Source: Serratia plymuthica (GTDB taxonomy: Bacteria > Pseudomonadota > Gammaproteobacteria > Enterobacterales > Enterobacteriaceae). Taken from it: a DNA stretch of 64,000 nt. The position numbers and the translations under genes were made by a program. The stretch is taken from NCBI RefSeq assembly GCF_018336935.1, contig NZ_CP068771.1:4092001-4156000 (forward strand), written 5' to 3'. Below are positions 48,433 to 58,280 of this stretch, piece after piece. Numbering within the stretch: the first letter of the stretch is position 1; every line of letters starts with the position of its first letter. Below the pieces are notes generated by a model. It was not told where the DNA came from. It made no database searches and saw only the letters and a list, made by a program, of their open reading frames with translations.

Positions 48433-51270
48433 ATGTTGCCACTCTCGTGCGCGTTACAGGCTCAGGCACAGAACATCGTGCAGCGTTTTCAGGAAACTCA
48501 GGGCGCGGATTGCGCGCTCAGCAGTCAGGAACAGGGGGTTTTAGCGTCAAGCGACTTTGTCAGCGACATGTTGCTCAACCAGCCTGCATGGCTGGAGACG
48601 CTGCGCAAGCAACCGCCGGTGGCGGACGAGTGGCAACACTATGCCGCCTGGTTGCAGGACTCTCTGGAGGAAGTGCGTGACGAAGCGCAACTGATGCGCG
48701 CGTTGCGCCTGTTCCGCCGCGAGACGTTGGTGAGGATCGCCTGGGCGCAGGCGCTGAACCTGTGCAGTACGGAGGAAACGCTGCTGCAACTGAGCGGGCT
48801 GGCAGAAACGCTGATCGTCAGCGCCCGCGACTGGCTGTACCAAACCTGTTGCCGCGAGTGGGGCACGCCTTGCAACGCGCAGGGCGTTCCGCAGCCGCTG
48901 CTGATCCTCGGCATGGGGAAATTGGGCGGTGGTGAGCTGAACTTCTCGTCCGATATCGATCTGATCTTCGCCTACCCGGAAAACGGCCAGACCCAGGGCG
49001 GGCGGCGTGAGCTGGATAACGCCCAGTTCTTCACCCGTCTGGGGCAGCGGCTGATCAAAGCGCTGGACCAGCAAACCATTGATGGCTTTGTTTATCGCGT
49101 GGACATGCGGCTGCGCCCTTTCGGCGACAGCGGCCCGCTGGTGATGAGTTTTGCCGCGCTGGAAGATTATTATCAGGAGCAGGGTCGTGACTGGGAGCGT
49201 TACGCCATGGTAAAAGCGCGGCTGATGGGCGGATCTGAAGACGCTTACAGCCAGGAGTTGCGCAAAACCCTGCGGCCGTTCGTGTTCCGTCGTTACATTG
49301 ATTTCAGCGTGATCCAGTCGCTGCGCAACATGAAAGGCATGATCGCGCGTGAAGTGCGGCGGCGCGGTTTGAAAGACAACATCAAACTGGGCGCCGGCGG
49401 CATTCGCGAAATTGAATTTATCACCCAGGTGTTCCAACTGATCCGCGGCGGGCGCGAGCCGATGCTGCAAGGGCGTTCGCTGCTGCCGACATTGCAAGCG
49501 GTGGGGGAATTGGGGCTGCTTGAGCCGCAACAGACCCAGGCGCTGAGCACCAGTTATCTGTTCCTGCGCCGGCTGGAAAACCTGCTGCAGGCGATTGCCG
49601 ATCAACAGACCCAAACGCTGCCGCAGGATGAACTCGATCAGGCGCGTCTGGCCTGGGGCATGGGGTTCAGCGACTGGCAGGCGTTGCTGGCGGCGCTGGA
49701 AACCCATATGCAGGCAGTAAGAGCGGTATTTAACGACCTGATTGGCGACGATAGCCCCGATGTGGGCGAAGATCCCGATTATCAGCACTATCACAGTCTG
49801 TGGCAGGATGCGCTTGAAGAGAACGAACTGGCACCGCTGACCCCGCATCTGGATGAAGAAGCGCGCAGGCAGGTGCTGCGCATCATTGCCGAATTCCGCC
49901 ATGACGTAGACAAACGCACCATTGGCCCGCGCGGCCGCGACGTGCTCGATCAACTGATGCCGCGCTTGTTGGCCGAGGTGTGCCCGCGTCGGGATGCGCC
50001 GACCGCGCTGCTGCGTTTGACGCAACTGCTGCTGAGCATTGTGACCCGCACCACCTATCTTGAGCTGCTGGTGGAGTACCACGCGGCGCTTAACCATTTG
50101 ATTCGCCTGTGCGCCGCTTCGCCGATGGTCGCCAATCAGCTGTCGCGCTACCCGCTGTTGCTGGATGAACTGCTGGAACCGGCGACGTTATATCAGCCGG
50201 TGGCGCCGGACGCCTACCGCAGCGAGCTGCGCCAGTACCTGCTGCGGGTGCCGGAAGACGACGAAGAACAAAAGCTGGAAGCGTTGCGCCAGTTCAAACA
50301 GGCCCAGCAACTGCGTATCGCCGCCGGGGATATTTCCGGCGCGCTGCCGGTGATGAAAGTCAGCGATCATCTCACCTATCTGGCAGAGGCGATCATCGAC
50401 GTGGTGGTGCAGCAGGCATGGAGCGACATGGTGGCGCGCTATGGCCAGCCAACCCATTTGCAAGAGCGGGAAGGGCGTGGTTTTGCGGTGATTGGCTACG
50501 GCAAATTGGGCGGTTGGGAACTGGGTTACAGTTCCGATCTGGACCTGGTGTTTATCCTCGATTGCCCGCCGGACGTGATGACTGACGGCGAACGCTGCAT
50601 TGATGGCCGCCAGTTCTATCTGCGCCTGGCGCAGCGGGTGATGCACCTGTTCGGCACTCGCACCTCGTCCGGTATTTTGTATGAGGTGGATGCTCGCCTG
50701 CGGCCTTCGGGCGCGGCCGGCATGCTGGTCAGCACCGTCGAGGCGTTTGCCGATTATCAACAAAACGAGGCCTGGACCTGGGAACATCAGGCGCTGGTGC
50801 GGGCGCGCATCGTGCACGGCGATCCGGTTTTGCATCGACAGTTTGACGTCATCCGCCGCGAAATCCTGTGCAAACCGCGCGACCCAGAAACCTTGCGGAA
50901 GGAGGTGCGCGAGATGCGCGAGAAAATGCGCAATCACCTCGGCAGCAAGCAACGCGAACTGTTTGATATCAAAGCCGACGAGGGCGGCATCACCGATATC
51001 GAATTTATTGCCCAGTATCTGGTCTTAGGCTATGCGGGCGCCGAGCCGCGTTTGACGCGCTGGTCGGATAACGTGCGCATTTTCGAGCTGATGGCCAATT
51101 ACGACATCATGCCGGAAGAGGAAGCGCGCGCGCTGACCCAGGCTTACGTCACCATGCGCGATGAGATCCATCATCTGGCGTTGCAAGAGCATTCCGGCAA
51201 GGTCAGCAGTGAGCTGTTCGCCGCCGAACGTGAGCAGGTACGCGCCAGTTGGGCGAAGTGGCTGGGCTGA
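48433..51270 (+). CDS. glnE: Bifunctional glutamine synthetase adenylyltransferase/deadenylase GlnE
   Basis: Regulates glutamine synthetase by adenylylation and by phosphorolytic removal of AMP, in response to GlnB (PII) and glutamine. 945 residues (E. coli 946). Two nucleotidyltransferase domains are visible: the N-terminal deadenylase ([20 protein letters not shown], about residue 160) and the C-terminal adenylylase ([20 protein letters not shown], about 690), each with the G-G-x-E-L-x-x-S-S-D-x-D metal site. Between them is a helical regulatory region. The gene precedes hldE as in E. coli. Confidence 0.96.
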   Translation: MLPLSCALQAQAQNIVQRFQETQGADCALSSQEQGVLASSDFVSDMLLNQPAWLETLRKQPPVADEWQHYAAWLQDSLEEVRDEAQLMRALRLFRRETLVRIAWAQALNLCSTEETLLQLSGLAETLIVSARDWLYQTCCREWGTPCNAQGVPQPLLILGMGKLGGGELNFSSDIDLIFAYPENGQTQGGRRELDNAQFFTRLGQRLIKALDQQTIDGFVYRVDMRLRPFGDSGPLVMSFAALEDYYQEQGRDWERYAMVKARLMGGSEDAYSQELRKTLRPFVFRRYIDFSVIQSLRNMKGMIAREVRRRGLKDNIKLGAGGIREIEFITQVFQLIRGGREPMLQGRSLLPTLQAVGELGLLEPQQTQALSTSYLFLRRLENLLQAIADQQTQTLPQDELDQARLAWGMGFSDWQALLAALETHMQAVRAVFNDLIGDDSPDVGEDPDYQHYHSLWQDALEENELAPLTPHLDEEARRQVLRIIAEFRHDVDKRTIGPRGRDVLDQLMPRLLAEVCPRRDAPTALLRLTQLLLSIVTRTTYLELLVEYHAALNHLIRLCAASPMVANQLSRYPLLLDELLEPATLYQPVAPDAYRSELRQYLLRVPEDDEEQKLEALRQFKQAQQLRIAAGDISGALPVMKVSDHLTYLAEAIIDVVVQQAWSDMVARYGQPTHLQEREGRGFAVIGYGKLGGWELGYSSDLDLVFILDCPPDVMTDGERCIDGRQFYLRLAQRVMHLFGTRTSSGILYEVDARLRPSGAAGMLVSTVEAFADYQQNEAWTWEHQALVRARIVHGDPVLHRQFDVIRREILCKPRDPETLRKEVREMREKMRNHLGSKQRELFDIKADEGGITDIEFIAQYLVLGYAGAEPRLTRWSDNVRIFELMANYDIMPEEEARALTQAYVTMRDEIHHLALQEHSGKVSSELFAAEREQVRASWAKWLG

Positions 51271-51363
51271 CAAGGCCGCTTGCGCAATACGTTTTGCAGG
51301 TATTACGGACGTCTGTGGTAATATCTGCGCCACTAAAATTTTGGACTTTTTTGGAGTTATCGG

Positions 51364-52794
51364 ATGAAAGTTACGCTGCCTGATTTTCGCCGCGCCGGGG
51401 TATTGGTGGTGGGTGACGTCATGTTGGATCGCTATTGGTATGGCCCGACCAGCCGCATTTCACCGGAAGCGCCGGTGCCGGTGGTCAAGGTTGATACCAT
51501 CGAAGAGCGTCCGGGCGGTGCGGCTAACGTGGCGATGAACATTGCTTCGCTGGGTGCCAACTCACGCCTGGTGGGCCTGACCGGCATTGATGACGCGGCG
51601 CGGGCGCTGAGCGCCAAGCTGAACGAAGTGAACGTGCGCTGTGATTTTGTCTCGGTGCCGACGCACCCGACCATCACCAAGCTGCGCGTGCTGTCGCGTA
51701 ATCAGCAACTGATCCGTCTCGATTTCGAAGAAGGTTTTTCCAATGTCGATCCGCAGCCGATGCTGGAACGCATCCAGCAGGCGCTGCCGCACATTGGCGC
51801 GCTGGTGCTGTCTGACTACGCCAAAGGCGCATTGAGCCAGGTGCAGAGCATGATCCAACTGGCACGCGCCGCCAAGGTGCCGGTGCTGATCGATCCAAAA
51901 GGCTCCGATTTTGAGCGCTATCGCGGCGCGACGTTGCTGACGCCAAACCTGTCCGAATTTGAAGCTGTGGTAGGCCACTGCAAAGACGAAGCCGAACTGG
52001 TTGAACGCGGCATGAAACTGGTGGCGGATTTTGAGCTTTCCGCACTGCTGGTTACCCGTTCCGAGCATGGCATGACGCTGCTGCAACCGGGCATAGCGCC
52101 GCTGCATCTGCCGACGTTGGCGCAGGAAGTGTTTGACGTGACCGGTGCCGGCGATACCGTGATTGGCGTGTTGGCTGCTGCTCTGGCCGCCGGTAATACG
52201 CTGGAAGAATCCTGTTTCCTGGCCAATGCCGCCGCCGGCGTGGTGGTGGGCAAGCTGGGGACCTCGACCGTTTCGCCAATCGAACTGGAAAACGCGGTGC
52301 GCGGCCGTGCCGAAACCGGCTTTGGCGTGATGACCGAAGCCCAGCTGAAAACCGCCGTGGCGCAGGCTCGCCAGCGTGGTGAGAAGGTGGTGATGACCAA
52401 CGGCATCTTCGACATTCTGCATGCCGGCCATGTTTCCTATCTGGCTAATGCCCGCAAAATGGGCGATCGCCTGATCGTGGCGGTGAACAGCGATGCGTCC
52501 ACCAAACGTCTGAAAGGCGAAACCCGCCCGGTCAACCTGCTGGAAAACCGCATGATCGTGCTCGGCGCGCTGGAAGCGGTGGACTGGGTCGTGCCGTTTG
52601 AAGAAGACACCCCGCAGCGCCTGATCGCCGACATCCTGCCGGATCTGCTGGTGAAGGGCGGTGACTACAAGCCTGAAGATATCGCCGGCAGCGCCGAGGT
52701 GTGGGCCAACGGCGGCGACGTCAAGGTACTGAACTTTGAAGATGGCCTGTCGACCACCAACATCATCAAGGCAATCAAAGACGGGCGTGGTTAA
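51364..52794 (+). CDS. hldE: Bifunctional heptose 7-phosphate kinase / heptose 1-phosphate adenylyltransferase HldE
   Basis: Makes ADP-D-glycero-beta-D-manno-heptose for the LPS inner core. 476 residues (E. coli 477). The N-terminal ribokinase-like kinase domain (about 1-320) has [20 protein letters not shown] and the anion-hole motif [20 protein letters not shown]; the C-terminal cytidylyltransferase-like domain (about 345-476) has [20 protein letters not shown] with the HxGH motif. Start ATG has TTGGAGTTATCGG upstream. Downstream of glnE. Confidence 0.97.
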   Translation: MKVTLPDFRRAGVLVVGDVMLDRYWYGPTSRISPEAPVPVVKVDTIEERPGGAANVAMNIASLGANSRLVGLTGIDDAARALSAKLNEVNVRCDFVSVPTHPTITKLRVLSRNQQLIRLDFEEGFSNVDPQPMLERIQQALPHIGALVLSDYAKGALSQVQSMIQLARAAKVPVLIDPKGSDFERYRGATLLTPNLSEFEAVVGHCKDEAELVERGMKLVADFELSALLVTRSEHGMTLLQPGIAPLHLPTLAQEVFDVTGAGDTVIGVLAAALAAGNTLEESCFLANAAAGVVVGKLGTSTVSPIELENAVRGRAETGFGVMTEAQLKTAVAQARQRGEKVVMTNGIFDILHAGHVSYLANARKMGDRLIVAVNSDASTKRLKGETRPVNLLENRMIVLGALEAVDWVVPFEEDTPQRLIADILPDLLVKGGDYKPEDIAGSAEVWANGGDVKVLNFEDGLSTTNIIKAIKDGRG

Positions 52795-52819
52795 CGCCTG
52801 CTGAAAATGGCGGTGGTCA

Positions 52820-54064
52820 GTGAGTGGATTGAAACAGGAACTGGGGTTGGCGCAGGGCGTCGGGTTATTGTCCACTTCGTTGCTGGGCACCGGGGTGTTT
52901 GCCGTTCCGGCGCTGGCGGCACAGGTGGCGCAGGGCGATAGCTTGTGGGCCTGGCCGGTGTTGATTGCGCTGGTATTTCCTATCGCCATCGCCTTTGCGG
53001 CTCTGGGCCGCCACTTCCCCAGCGCCGGGGGCGCCGCGCACTTTGTCGGTATGGCCTTTGGCCCGCGCATGGCGAAGGTCACCGGCTGGTTGTTTCTGTC
53101 GGTGATCCCGGTCGGCCTGCCGGCTGCCTTGCAAATTGCCGCCGGGTTCTGGCAGGCCACGCTCGGTTGGAGCGCCAACGGCCTGCTGCTGGTACAGATC
53201 GCCACGCTGGTGGCGATTTGGCTGTTGGGGACGCGCAGCGCGGGTTCCAGCGCCAATATTCAAACGCTGATCGCCATTCTGGTGGTGGGGTTAGTGGCCG
53301 CTATCTGGTGGCGAGGCGATATCTCGCCTGCCCAAATCCCCTGGCCTGCGATAGACGACATTTCTCCCCCCAATCTGTTCCATGCGCTGGCGGTGATGTT
53401 CTGGTGTTTTGTCGGCCTTGAGGCCTTCGCGCATTTGGCGACCGAATTCCGCAACCCCGAGCGCGATTTCCCGCGTGCGCTGCTGCTTGGCATGTTAGTC
53501 GCCGGGGCGGTCTACTGGGGTTGCACCGTGGCGGTGCTGCATTTCCATGCTTACGGCGAGCATCAGGCTGCCGCCGCGTCGCTGCCCGGCATCGTGGTGC
53601 AACTGTTTGGGCAGCATGCGCTGTGGGTCGCCTGCATCATTGGCTATCTGGCCTGCTTCGCCAGCGTGAATATCTATACGCAGAGCTTTGCCAGGCTGGT
53701 GTGGTCGCAGGCGCAGGATCGGCCGTCCAGCGCATTGGCCAAGCTGTCTGCCGGGCAGGCGCCGGTCAATGCATTGAGCGCGGTGGTGGGCTGCTGCCTG
53801 CTGTTCACCTTGCTGATTTATACGCTGAAGCTGCCGCTGGATGCGCTGCTGGTGTATGCCAATGGCATCTTTGTGCTGATTTATCTGCTGTGCATGCTGG
53901 CGGGGTGCCGAATTTTGCACGGGCGTTCGCGGCTGATGGCGGTGGCGGGTTTGGCGCTGTGCCTGTTACTGATGGTGATTATCGGCTGGAAAAGCCTGTA
54001 TGCGTTGGGGATGTTCGCGCTGATTTGGCTGGTGCTGCCGCGCAGAGCGCGGGCGGCTATCTAA
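52820..54064 (+). CDS. yjeH: L-methionine/branched-chain amino acid exporter YjeH
   Basis: 414-residue APC-superfamily membrane protein with about 12 helices, close to E. coli YjeH (418), which exports methionine and branched-chain amino acids. Similarities include the start SGLKQELGLAQGVGLLSTSL, the LGTGVFAVPALAAQVAQGDS loop and FWCFVGLEAFAHLATEFRNP. Translation starts at GTG 52820 with no strong Shine-Dalgarno. In E. coli yjeH lies elsewhere, next to groL, so its place between hldE and ubiK marks a rearrangement. It ends against the ubiK terminator. Confidence 0.88.
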   Translation: MSGLKQELGLAQGVGLLSTSLLGTGVFAVPALAAQVAQGDSLWAWPVLIALVFPIAIAFAALGRHFPSAGGAAHFVGMAFGPRMAKVTGWLFLSVIPVGLPAALQIAAGFWQATLGWSANGLLLVQIATLVAIWLLGTRSAGSSANIQTLIAILVVGLVAAIWWRGDISPAQIPWPAIDDISPPNLFHALAVMFWCFVGLEAFAHLATEFRNPERDFPRALLLGMLVAGAVYWGCTVAVLHFHAYGEHQAAAASLPGIVVQLFGQHALWVACIIGYLACFASVNIYTQSFARLVWSQAQDRPSSALAKLSAGQAPVNALSAVVGCCLLFTLLIYTLKLPLDALLVYANGIFVLIYLLCMLAGCRILHGRSRLMAVAGLALCLLLMVIIGWKSLYALGMFALIWLVLPRRARAAI

Positions 54065-54070
54065 CCCTAA

Positions 54071-54092
54071 AAGGGCGCGGTATCGCGCCCTT
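54071..54092. terminator. Bidirectional terminator between yjeH and ubiK
   Basis: AAGGGCGCG, loop GTAT, CGCGCCCTT: a nine-base perfect stem. TTTTAG follows on the minus strand, so it fits ubiK best and can serve yjeH. Confidence 0.82.
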
Positions 54093-54100
54093 GTTAAGTC

Positions 54101-54379
54101 TTATTCTGCGTCTGGCTGTTGCGCTGCCGGTGCGGCGTTCAGCTTGCTTTCCAGCTCGCTCATACGCTGTTCCAGCAACGCCAGTTTTTCACGGGTGCGC
54201 AGCAGCACCTGGGTTTGCACGTCGAACTCTTCGCGGTTGACCAAATCCAGGCGAGTGAGCTGTGACTGCAGCACCTGACGGATTTTCTTCTCGACGTCTT
54301 CCCCGAATTCACGAACGCCTTTAGGCATGGACTCATGAACCTGGCGTGCGATCTGTTCAATTTTTTTCGGGTCAATCAT
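54101..54379 (-). CDS. ubiK: Ubiquinone biosynthesis accessory factor UbiK
   Basis: 92-residue BMFP-fold protein (formerly YqiC), a trimeric coiled-coil that binds UbiJ and membranes and supports ubiquinone synthesis. The N-terminal amphipathic helix is [20 protein letters not shown]; the C-terminal coiled coil is [20 protein letters not shown] and [12 protein letters not shown]. Divergent from the ribB leader, as in E. coli. Confidence 0.93.
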   Translation of the reverse strand: MIDPKKIEQIARQVHESMPKGVREFGEDVEKKIRQVLQSQLTRLDLVNREEFDVQTQVLLRTREKLALLEQRMSELESKLNAAPAAQQPDAE

Positions 54380-54489
54380 GGCGTATCCCTTTCAGAGTTT
54401 AATAGCTGTTGCCTAGTGTAATGCGAGTTGCCCGCCGGATAAACCAATAACCGCATTCTCCGCAGGGGGCAGAATTGTGCTTTTGCCAA

Positions 54490-54518
54490 TTGCCCTGATT
54501 AATCATTAGCGTTATAGT
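54490..54518 (+). promoter_or_regulatory. Promoter of the ribB riboswitch transcript
   Basis: TTGCCC (54490-54495), 17 bp, TATAGT (54513-54518). The predicted transcript start is near 54525, directly before the FMN aptamer. Confidence 0.75.
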
Positions 54519-54526
54519 CAGAATGC

Positions 54527-54687
54527 TTATTCTCAGGGCGGGGTGCAAGTCCCCACCGGCGGTAAATCACCTTCTACGGTGAAAGCCCGCGAGCGCTCAG
54601 CCAGTCTCTTGCAGTTTGGTTAGAGGTCAGCAGATCCGGTGTAATTCCGGGGCCGACGGTTATAGTCCGGATGGGAGAGAGTAACGG
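54527..54687 (+). promoter_or_regulatory. FMN riboswitch (RFN element)
   Basis: The conserved RFN blocks are present in order: CTTATTCTCAGGGCGGGGTG, then AGTCCCCACCGGCGGTAAAT, AAAGCCCGCGAGCGC, CAGATCCGGTG, AATTCCGGGGCCGACGGTTA and TAGTCCGGATGGGAGAGAG. FMN binding lowers expression of the downstream riboflavin gene. The leader continues into a terminator hairpin, so this copy probably acts at transcription termination as well as translation. Confidence 0.96.
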
Positions 54688-54724
54688 TATCTGCCGGGTT
54701 TGCGCCCGCTTGCGTTATTTTTTT
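54682..54724 (+). terminator. Riboswitch expression-platform terminator
   Basis: TAACG (54682-54686) pairs with CGTTA (54713-54717) and an inner CGGG (54695-54698) with CCCG (54705-54708), followed by seven Ts. The left arm overlaps the end of the aptamer (GAGAGTAAC), which lets ligand binding decide between structures. Confidence 0.7.
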
Positions 54725-54798
54725 AGCTATTGTTGTAGCTACTCCTCAAGATCGCCCTGGTTCTGGTAATCCATAATTTTCTAATGAGGTTTTTTACC

Positions 54799-55452
54799 AT
54801 GAATCAGACGCTACTTTCAGATTTCGGCACGCCGGTAGAACGCGTTGAACGCGCTCTTGAAGCATTGCGCAACGGGCGCGGTGTGATGGTGCTTGATGAT
54901 GAAAATCGTGAAAACGAAGGTGATATGATCTTCGCCGCAGAAACCATGACCGTTGAGCAAATGGCGCTGACCATTCGTCACGGCAGCGGTATCGTGTGCC
55001 TGTGCATCACCGAAGACCGCCGTCAGCAGCTTGAGCTGCCGATGATGGTGACCAACAACTCCAGCCAGTTCCAGACTGCCTTCACCGTGACTATCGAAGC
55101 GGCGCAGGGCGTGACGACCGGCGTTTCCGCCTCCGACCGCCTGACCACCATCCGTGCGGCGGTGGCCGATAACGCCAAGCCGAGCGATCTGAACCGCCCT
55201 GGCCATGTGTTCCCGCTGCGTGCGCAGCCGGGCGGGGTGCTGAGCCGCCGTGGCCACACCGAAGCGACCATCGATCTGGTGGCCATGGCCGGTTTCAAAC
55301 CTGCCGGCGTGCTGTGCGAGCTGACCAACGACGACGGCAGCATGGCGCATGCCCCGGAAGTGATCGCGTTCGCCAGGAAGCATGATATGACTGTGCTGAC
55401 CATCGAGGATCTGGTGGCTTATCGCCAGGCCCACGAGCAGAAAGCCAGCTGA
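54799..55452 (+). CDS. ribB: 3,4-dihydroxy-2-butanone 4-phosphate synthase RibB
   Basis: Converts ribulose 5-phosphate to 3,4-dihydroxy-2-butanone 4-phosphate and formate for riboflavin synthesis. 217 residues, the E. coli length. Motifs: [20 protein letters not shown] (Mg2+ acidic loop), [53 protein letters not shown] with the catalytic His, and [14 protein letters not shown] 54799 ([10 protein letters not shown]) is the family start; an ATG five codons upstream lies at the ribosome-binding region. Controlled by the FMN riboswitch. Confidence 0.97.
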   Translation: MNQTLLSDFGTPVERVERALEALRNGRGVMVLDDENRENEGDMIFAAETMTVEQMALTIRHGSGIVCLCITEDRRQQLELPMMVTNNSSQFQTAFTVTIEAAQGVTTGVSASDRLTTIRAAVADNAKPSDLNRPGHVFPLRAQPGGVLSRRGHTEATIDLVAMAGFKPAGVLCELTNDDGSMAHAPEVIAFARKHDMTVLTIEDLVAYRQAHEQKAS

Positions 55453-55471
55453 TTCAGCCTGGTCTTCGACG

Positions 55472-55499
55472 AAAAAAGCCGCGTAATGCGGCTTTTTTT
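55472..55499. terminator. Bidirectional terminator between ribB and the alkaline phosphatase gene
   Basis: AAAAAAGCCGC, loop GTAAT, GCGGCTTTTTTT (55472-55499). Strong on both strands. Confidence 0.92.
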
Positions 55500-55516
55500 A
55501 TCGGCGTAACAATGGG

Positions 55517-57049
55517 CTACAGATTTGACAGACGTTCGCCGATACGGCTGGCGTAGTTCATCACATGAAACGTGTAGTTCTCCTCGACCGTGCCCTGGAA
55601 CAGATGCGACCAAGGGCCGATGGCGTAGATGCCAAGATCCTCACCTCCGTGCGTTTCGCTCTTCATCGGCACCAGCGCCGGCTGGATAAAGTCGGGTGCG
55701 CTGGCCTGCTCCATGGTGAGTGTCGGGCGCTCCGGTAGCGGAATGACACCGCCGGGGCCGTTGGCGAAGCTGACCGTGGTATAGGGCTTGCCGTCGCTAC
55801 CCAGCAGCGGTTTGCCGTTGACGCCAACTGAGATGCCGAGGATCGGGTTACCCCGTTTGGCATAGCCGGCAAGGGTGAGCGTATGGCTATGATCGCCGGT
55901 CACCACCACCAGCGTCTCGTCCAGGTCAACTTTGCCGATGACGGTTTTTACCGCCTCATTGAGGGCCACCGTATCGGTCAGGGTGCGATAGGCATTGCCG
56001 TTATGGCTGCCGTGGTCAATACGTCCGCCCTCAACCAGCAACAGATAGCCTTCGGGGTTCCTGGCCAGAATGTCGATGGCCTTGCCGGTCATTTCGGCCA
56101 GAGAAGGTTCACCTGCGGCATCTTCCCGCCGATCGTGCTCGAAGTTCATATGCGACGGTTCAAACAGGGCCAACAGATGATCAACCTTAGTGGGATCGAT
56201 CCGATCGAACTGCGATTGATTCCACACGTAGCTGCCGCGTTCACCATAGCGTTTTAGCCAGGCTTGCGTCAGGTCGCGGCCATCCTTCCTGTTGCCTTTT
56301 TTAGCGGAGTATTCAGGGTCGGTTGCGCTCTCCGGCAGAAAGTTGGCGCGCCCGCCGCCCATGGCTACGTTGAGGCCGTTGCCGAATTTCATCTCAACCA
56401 ACTGGCGAGCGATATCGCTGCAGCCGGCGGCCAGGGCTTCGGCCGGCATTTTTGCATCGGATTCCCAGTCTCGGTTGGCGATATGGGCATAGGTGGCGCC
56501 GGGAGTGGCATGGGTGATGGTCGCGGTGGTGACGGCGCCGGTGGACATGCCGAGGGAGGCGGCCATCTCCCACAGGGTGGTGACCGTTTTGGTTTTCTGA
56601 TCCTCGCAGTTGTTAAGGCTTGCCGTATGGTCCAGCCCCATCAGGTCATTGAGGGTTTTGACGCCGGTGGTCATGGCGACTGCGCTGGGGGCGGAGTCGG
56701 TTATCTGGGCATTGGCAGAGTAAGTTTTGGCTGCGGCCAGGTAGGGGAAGGCTTCCCAGGCCAACACGTTAGATTCGCCGTCGACGCCGCGTTGTTGCCC
56801 TTCGAAAATGCGTGCTGCGGTAACGGTTGAAAACCCCATCCCGTCGCCAACGATCAGGATGACGTTTTTCGCCCGATGGGTGTTCTTAGGCTGTGCCAGC
56901 CTTTGTTGCAACTGCTCCTGCGCCTGTTTGAAGTAAGGATCTTCGTGCTGTACCAGCTGCGCTTTTTCCTCTGCGCAGACGGGTGCTACCCACCCGGTGC
57001 ATAAGGTAACGGAAAGAGCCAGGTGGGTTGCCAGTGTGGATTTGAACAT
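55517..57049 (-). CDS. phoA: Alkaline phosphatase family protein (periplasmic)
   Basis: 510-residue secreted phosphatase. A signal peptide (residues 1-26, ending PVCA) precedes a catalytic domain with ILIVGDGMGFSTVTAARIF (metal-binding Asp69), the phosphoserine nucleophile Ser119 in TDSAPSAVAMTTGVKT, a metal-binding LLLVEGGRIDHGSHNGNAYR block, and VVVTGDHSHTLTLAGYAKRG. The DHSH..GY.LRG pattern is closer to animal-type and marine gamma-proteobacterial enzymes than to E. coli PhoA; the symbol is used for activity class. It lies between ribB and zupT, where E. coli has other genes. No Pho box was recognised upstream. Start ATG has AAGGAGGAATTC. Confidence 0.85.
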   Translation of the reverse strand: MFKSTLATHLALSVTLCTGWVAPVCAEEKAQLVQHEDPYFKQAQEQLQQRLAQPKNTHRAKNVILIVGDGMGFSTVTAARIFEGQQRGVDGESNVLAWEAFPYLAAAKTYSANAQITDSAPSAVAMTTGVKTLNDLMGLDHTASLNNCEDQKTKTVTTLWEMAASLGMSTGAVTTATITHATPGATYAHIANRDWESDAKMPAEALAAGCSDIARQLVEMKFGNGLNVAMGGGRANFLPESATDPEYSAKKGNRKDGRDLTQAWLKRYGERGSYVWNQSQFDRIDPTKVDHLLALFEPSHMNFEHDRREDAAGEPSLAEMTGKAIDILARNPEGYLLLVEGGRIDHGSHNGNAYRTLTDTVALNEAVKTVIGKVDLDETLVVVTGDHSHTLTLAGYAKRGNPILGISVGVNGKPLLGSDGKPYTTVSFANGPGGVIPLPERPTLTMEQASAPDFIQPALVPMKSETHGGEDLGIYAIGPWSHLFQGTVEENYTFHVMNYASRIGERLSNL

Positions 57050-57125
57050 GAATTCCTCCTTGTGGTGCCTGCGTTCCGTGTTGCCTGGCGCGGAGGGTAC
57101 GACGTTTTCACCGTAGCGCCGGAAC

Positions 57126-57146
57126 CTGCCGGCGGGGAGCCGGCAG
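57126..57146. other. Hairpin in the 5' region of the alkaline phosphatase gene
   Basis: Perfect eight-base inverted repeat CTGCCGGC / GCCGGCAG with a five-base loop, about 75 bp upstream of the ATG. If transcribed it makes a very stable stem in the leader. Confidence 0.5.
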
Positions 57147-57185
57147 AGAAATTCATTGTATATTTTGAATTAACAAATCATACGC

Positions 57186-57201
57186 AAATTGTTCACAATT
57201 T
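57186..57201. promoter_or_regulatory. Candidate operator upstream of the alkaline phosphatase gene
   Basis: Perfect inverted repeat AAATTGT-TC-ACAATTT, about 137 bp upstream of the start. It contains TTCACA and, on the other strand, TGTGAA, so it resembles a CRP-type half-site but lacks the TGTGA-N6-TCACA spacing. The binding protein is unknown. Confidence 0.4.
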
Positions 57202-57304
57202 AGACCTGTGTGGCAGTAATACTTTGATATTCATATAGGTTATGAATTGATTTGAAGGCATTCGATTTAGCGGGGTTGGCTGGCCCCGCCAGTCAGAATC
57301 GGCA

Positions 57305-58072
57305 TTAACCGATGCCGCCGCTTTGCAACAGCGTCAGGCTGAACCCCATAACCGTCATCCCGCACAGCACGCCGTAGCTGGGGTTATTGTGCGGGTCGAT
57401 CTCTTTGGCCAGCGGCATCAATTCATCTACCGACAGCGCCACCATTATACCGGCCACCGCGGCCATAATCGACGCCATCACTACCGGCGAGATCATCGGG
57501 CCGAGCAGCAGGAACGCCAGCACGCCGCCGAGAATTTCCGCCATGCCGGAAATGCCCGACCACAGCAGCGCTTTGGTTTTTGAGCCGGTGGCGGCATACA
57601 CCGGTCCGGCAACCGCCAATCCTTCAGGAATATTGTGGATGGCGACCGCCAGCGCGACGCCCATCCCCAATTCCAGATCGGCGCTGGCGGTGACGAAGGT
57701 AGCGATGCCTTCCGGGAAATTGTGCAGGCTGATGCCGAGCGTCAACAGCATGGCGGTGCGTTTCAGGTTATAGGGCGTGAGCGGCTTTTGCTGCAAATCC
57801 TGTGGGTGCTGATGCGGCAGCAGGCGGTCCAGCGCAAAATACCCCAAAAGACCGAGCATGAACATGCCGTAGCCCAGCATCGGCGACATACCCTGGGTAT
57901 GCAGCGCCGCAGGCAGCATTTCCATCAATGAAATCAGCAGCATAATCCCGGCGGCAAAGCCGAGGGCAAAAGCCAGCATCCGGTTGGACGGTTTTTGGCC
58001 GATGATGCCGAACAGGGCGCCGACAAAGGTGGCTCCGCCGGCCAGCAAGGTCAGGATCAGGGGTACTGACAG
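57305..58072 (-). CDS. zupT: Zinc/divalent-metal importer ZupT (ZIP family), non-ATG start
   Basis: Inner-membrane ZIP transporter for Zn2+, also Fe2+, Mn2+ and Co2+. About 255 residues (E. coli 257), eight helices, with the metal-site motifs [17 protein letters not shown] and [17 protein letters not shown] in helices 4 and 5, and [20 protein letters not shown]. The E. coli protein begins MSVPLILTILAG; here the matching codons are CTG-TCA-GTA-CCC-CTG-ATC-CTG, with CTG at 58072 or ATT at 58075 as the only possible starts in register. A perfect TAAGGAGG (plus 58078-58085) precedes CTATTCTG, leaving five bases before CTG and two before ATT. No ATG, GTG or TTG fits; the TTG at 58048 would truncate helix 1. 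CTG is chosen by spacing. Confidence 0.88.
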   Translation of the reverse strand: MSVPLILTLLAGGATFVGALFGIIGQKPSNRMLAFALGFAAGIMLLISLMEMLPAALHTQGMSPMLGYGMFMLGLLGYFALDRLLPHQHPQDLQQKPLTPYNLKRTAMLLTLGISLHNFPEGIATFVTASADLELGMGVALAVAIHNIPEGLAVAGPVYAATGSKTKALLWSGISGMAEILGGVLAFLLLGPMISPVVMASIMAAVAGIMVALSVDELMPLAKEIDPHNNPSYGVLCGMTVMGFSLTLLQSGGIG

Positions 58073-58280
58073 AATAGCCTCCTTATATGCTGATGATTAT
58101 CGTTTATTTTCTGATACTAACAGAGTCACAGCTGAAATCGAGCGGGTTTGACGGATGATTTCGATTGTTTAAACCGTTCAAATTTATTGAAGATCATCAT
58201 CATGGTTATCCGGCTGTGTTGCTGTGGCAAACGGCGTAATCTGGTTAACAGAACCTAAGATGACTAACCAAGGATTATGT

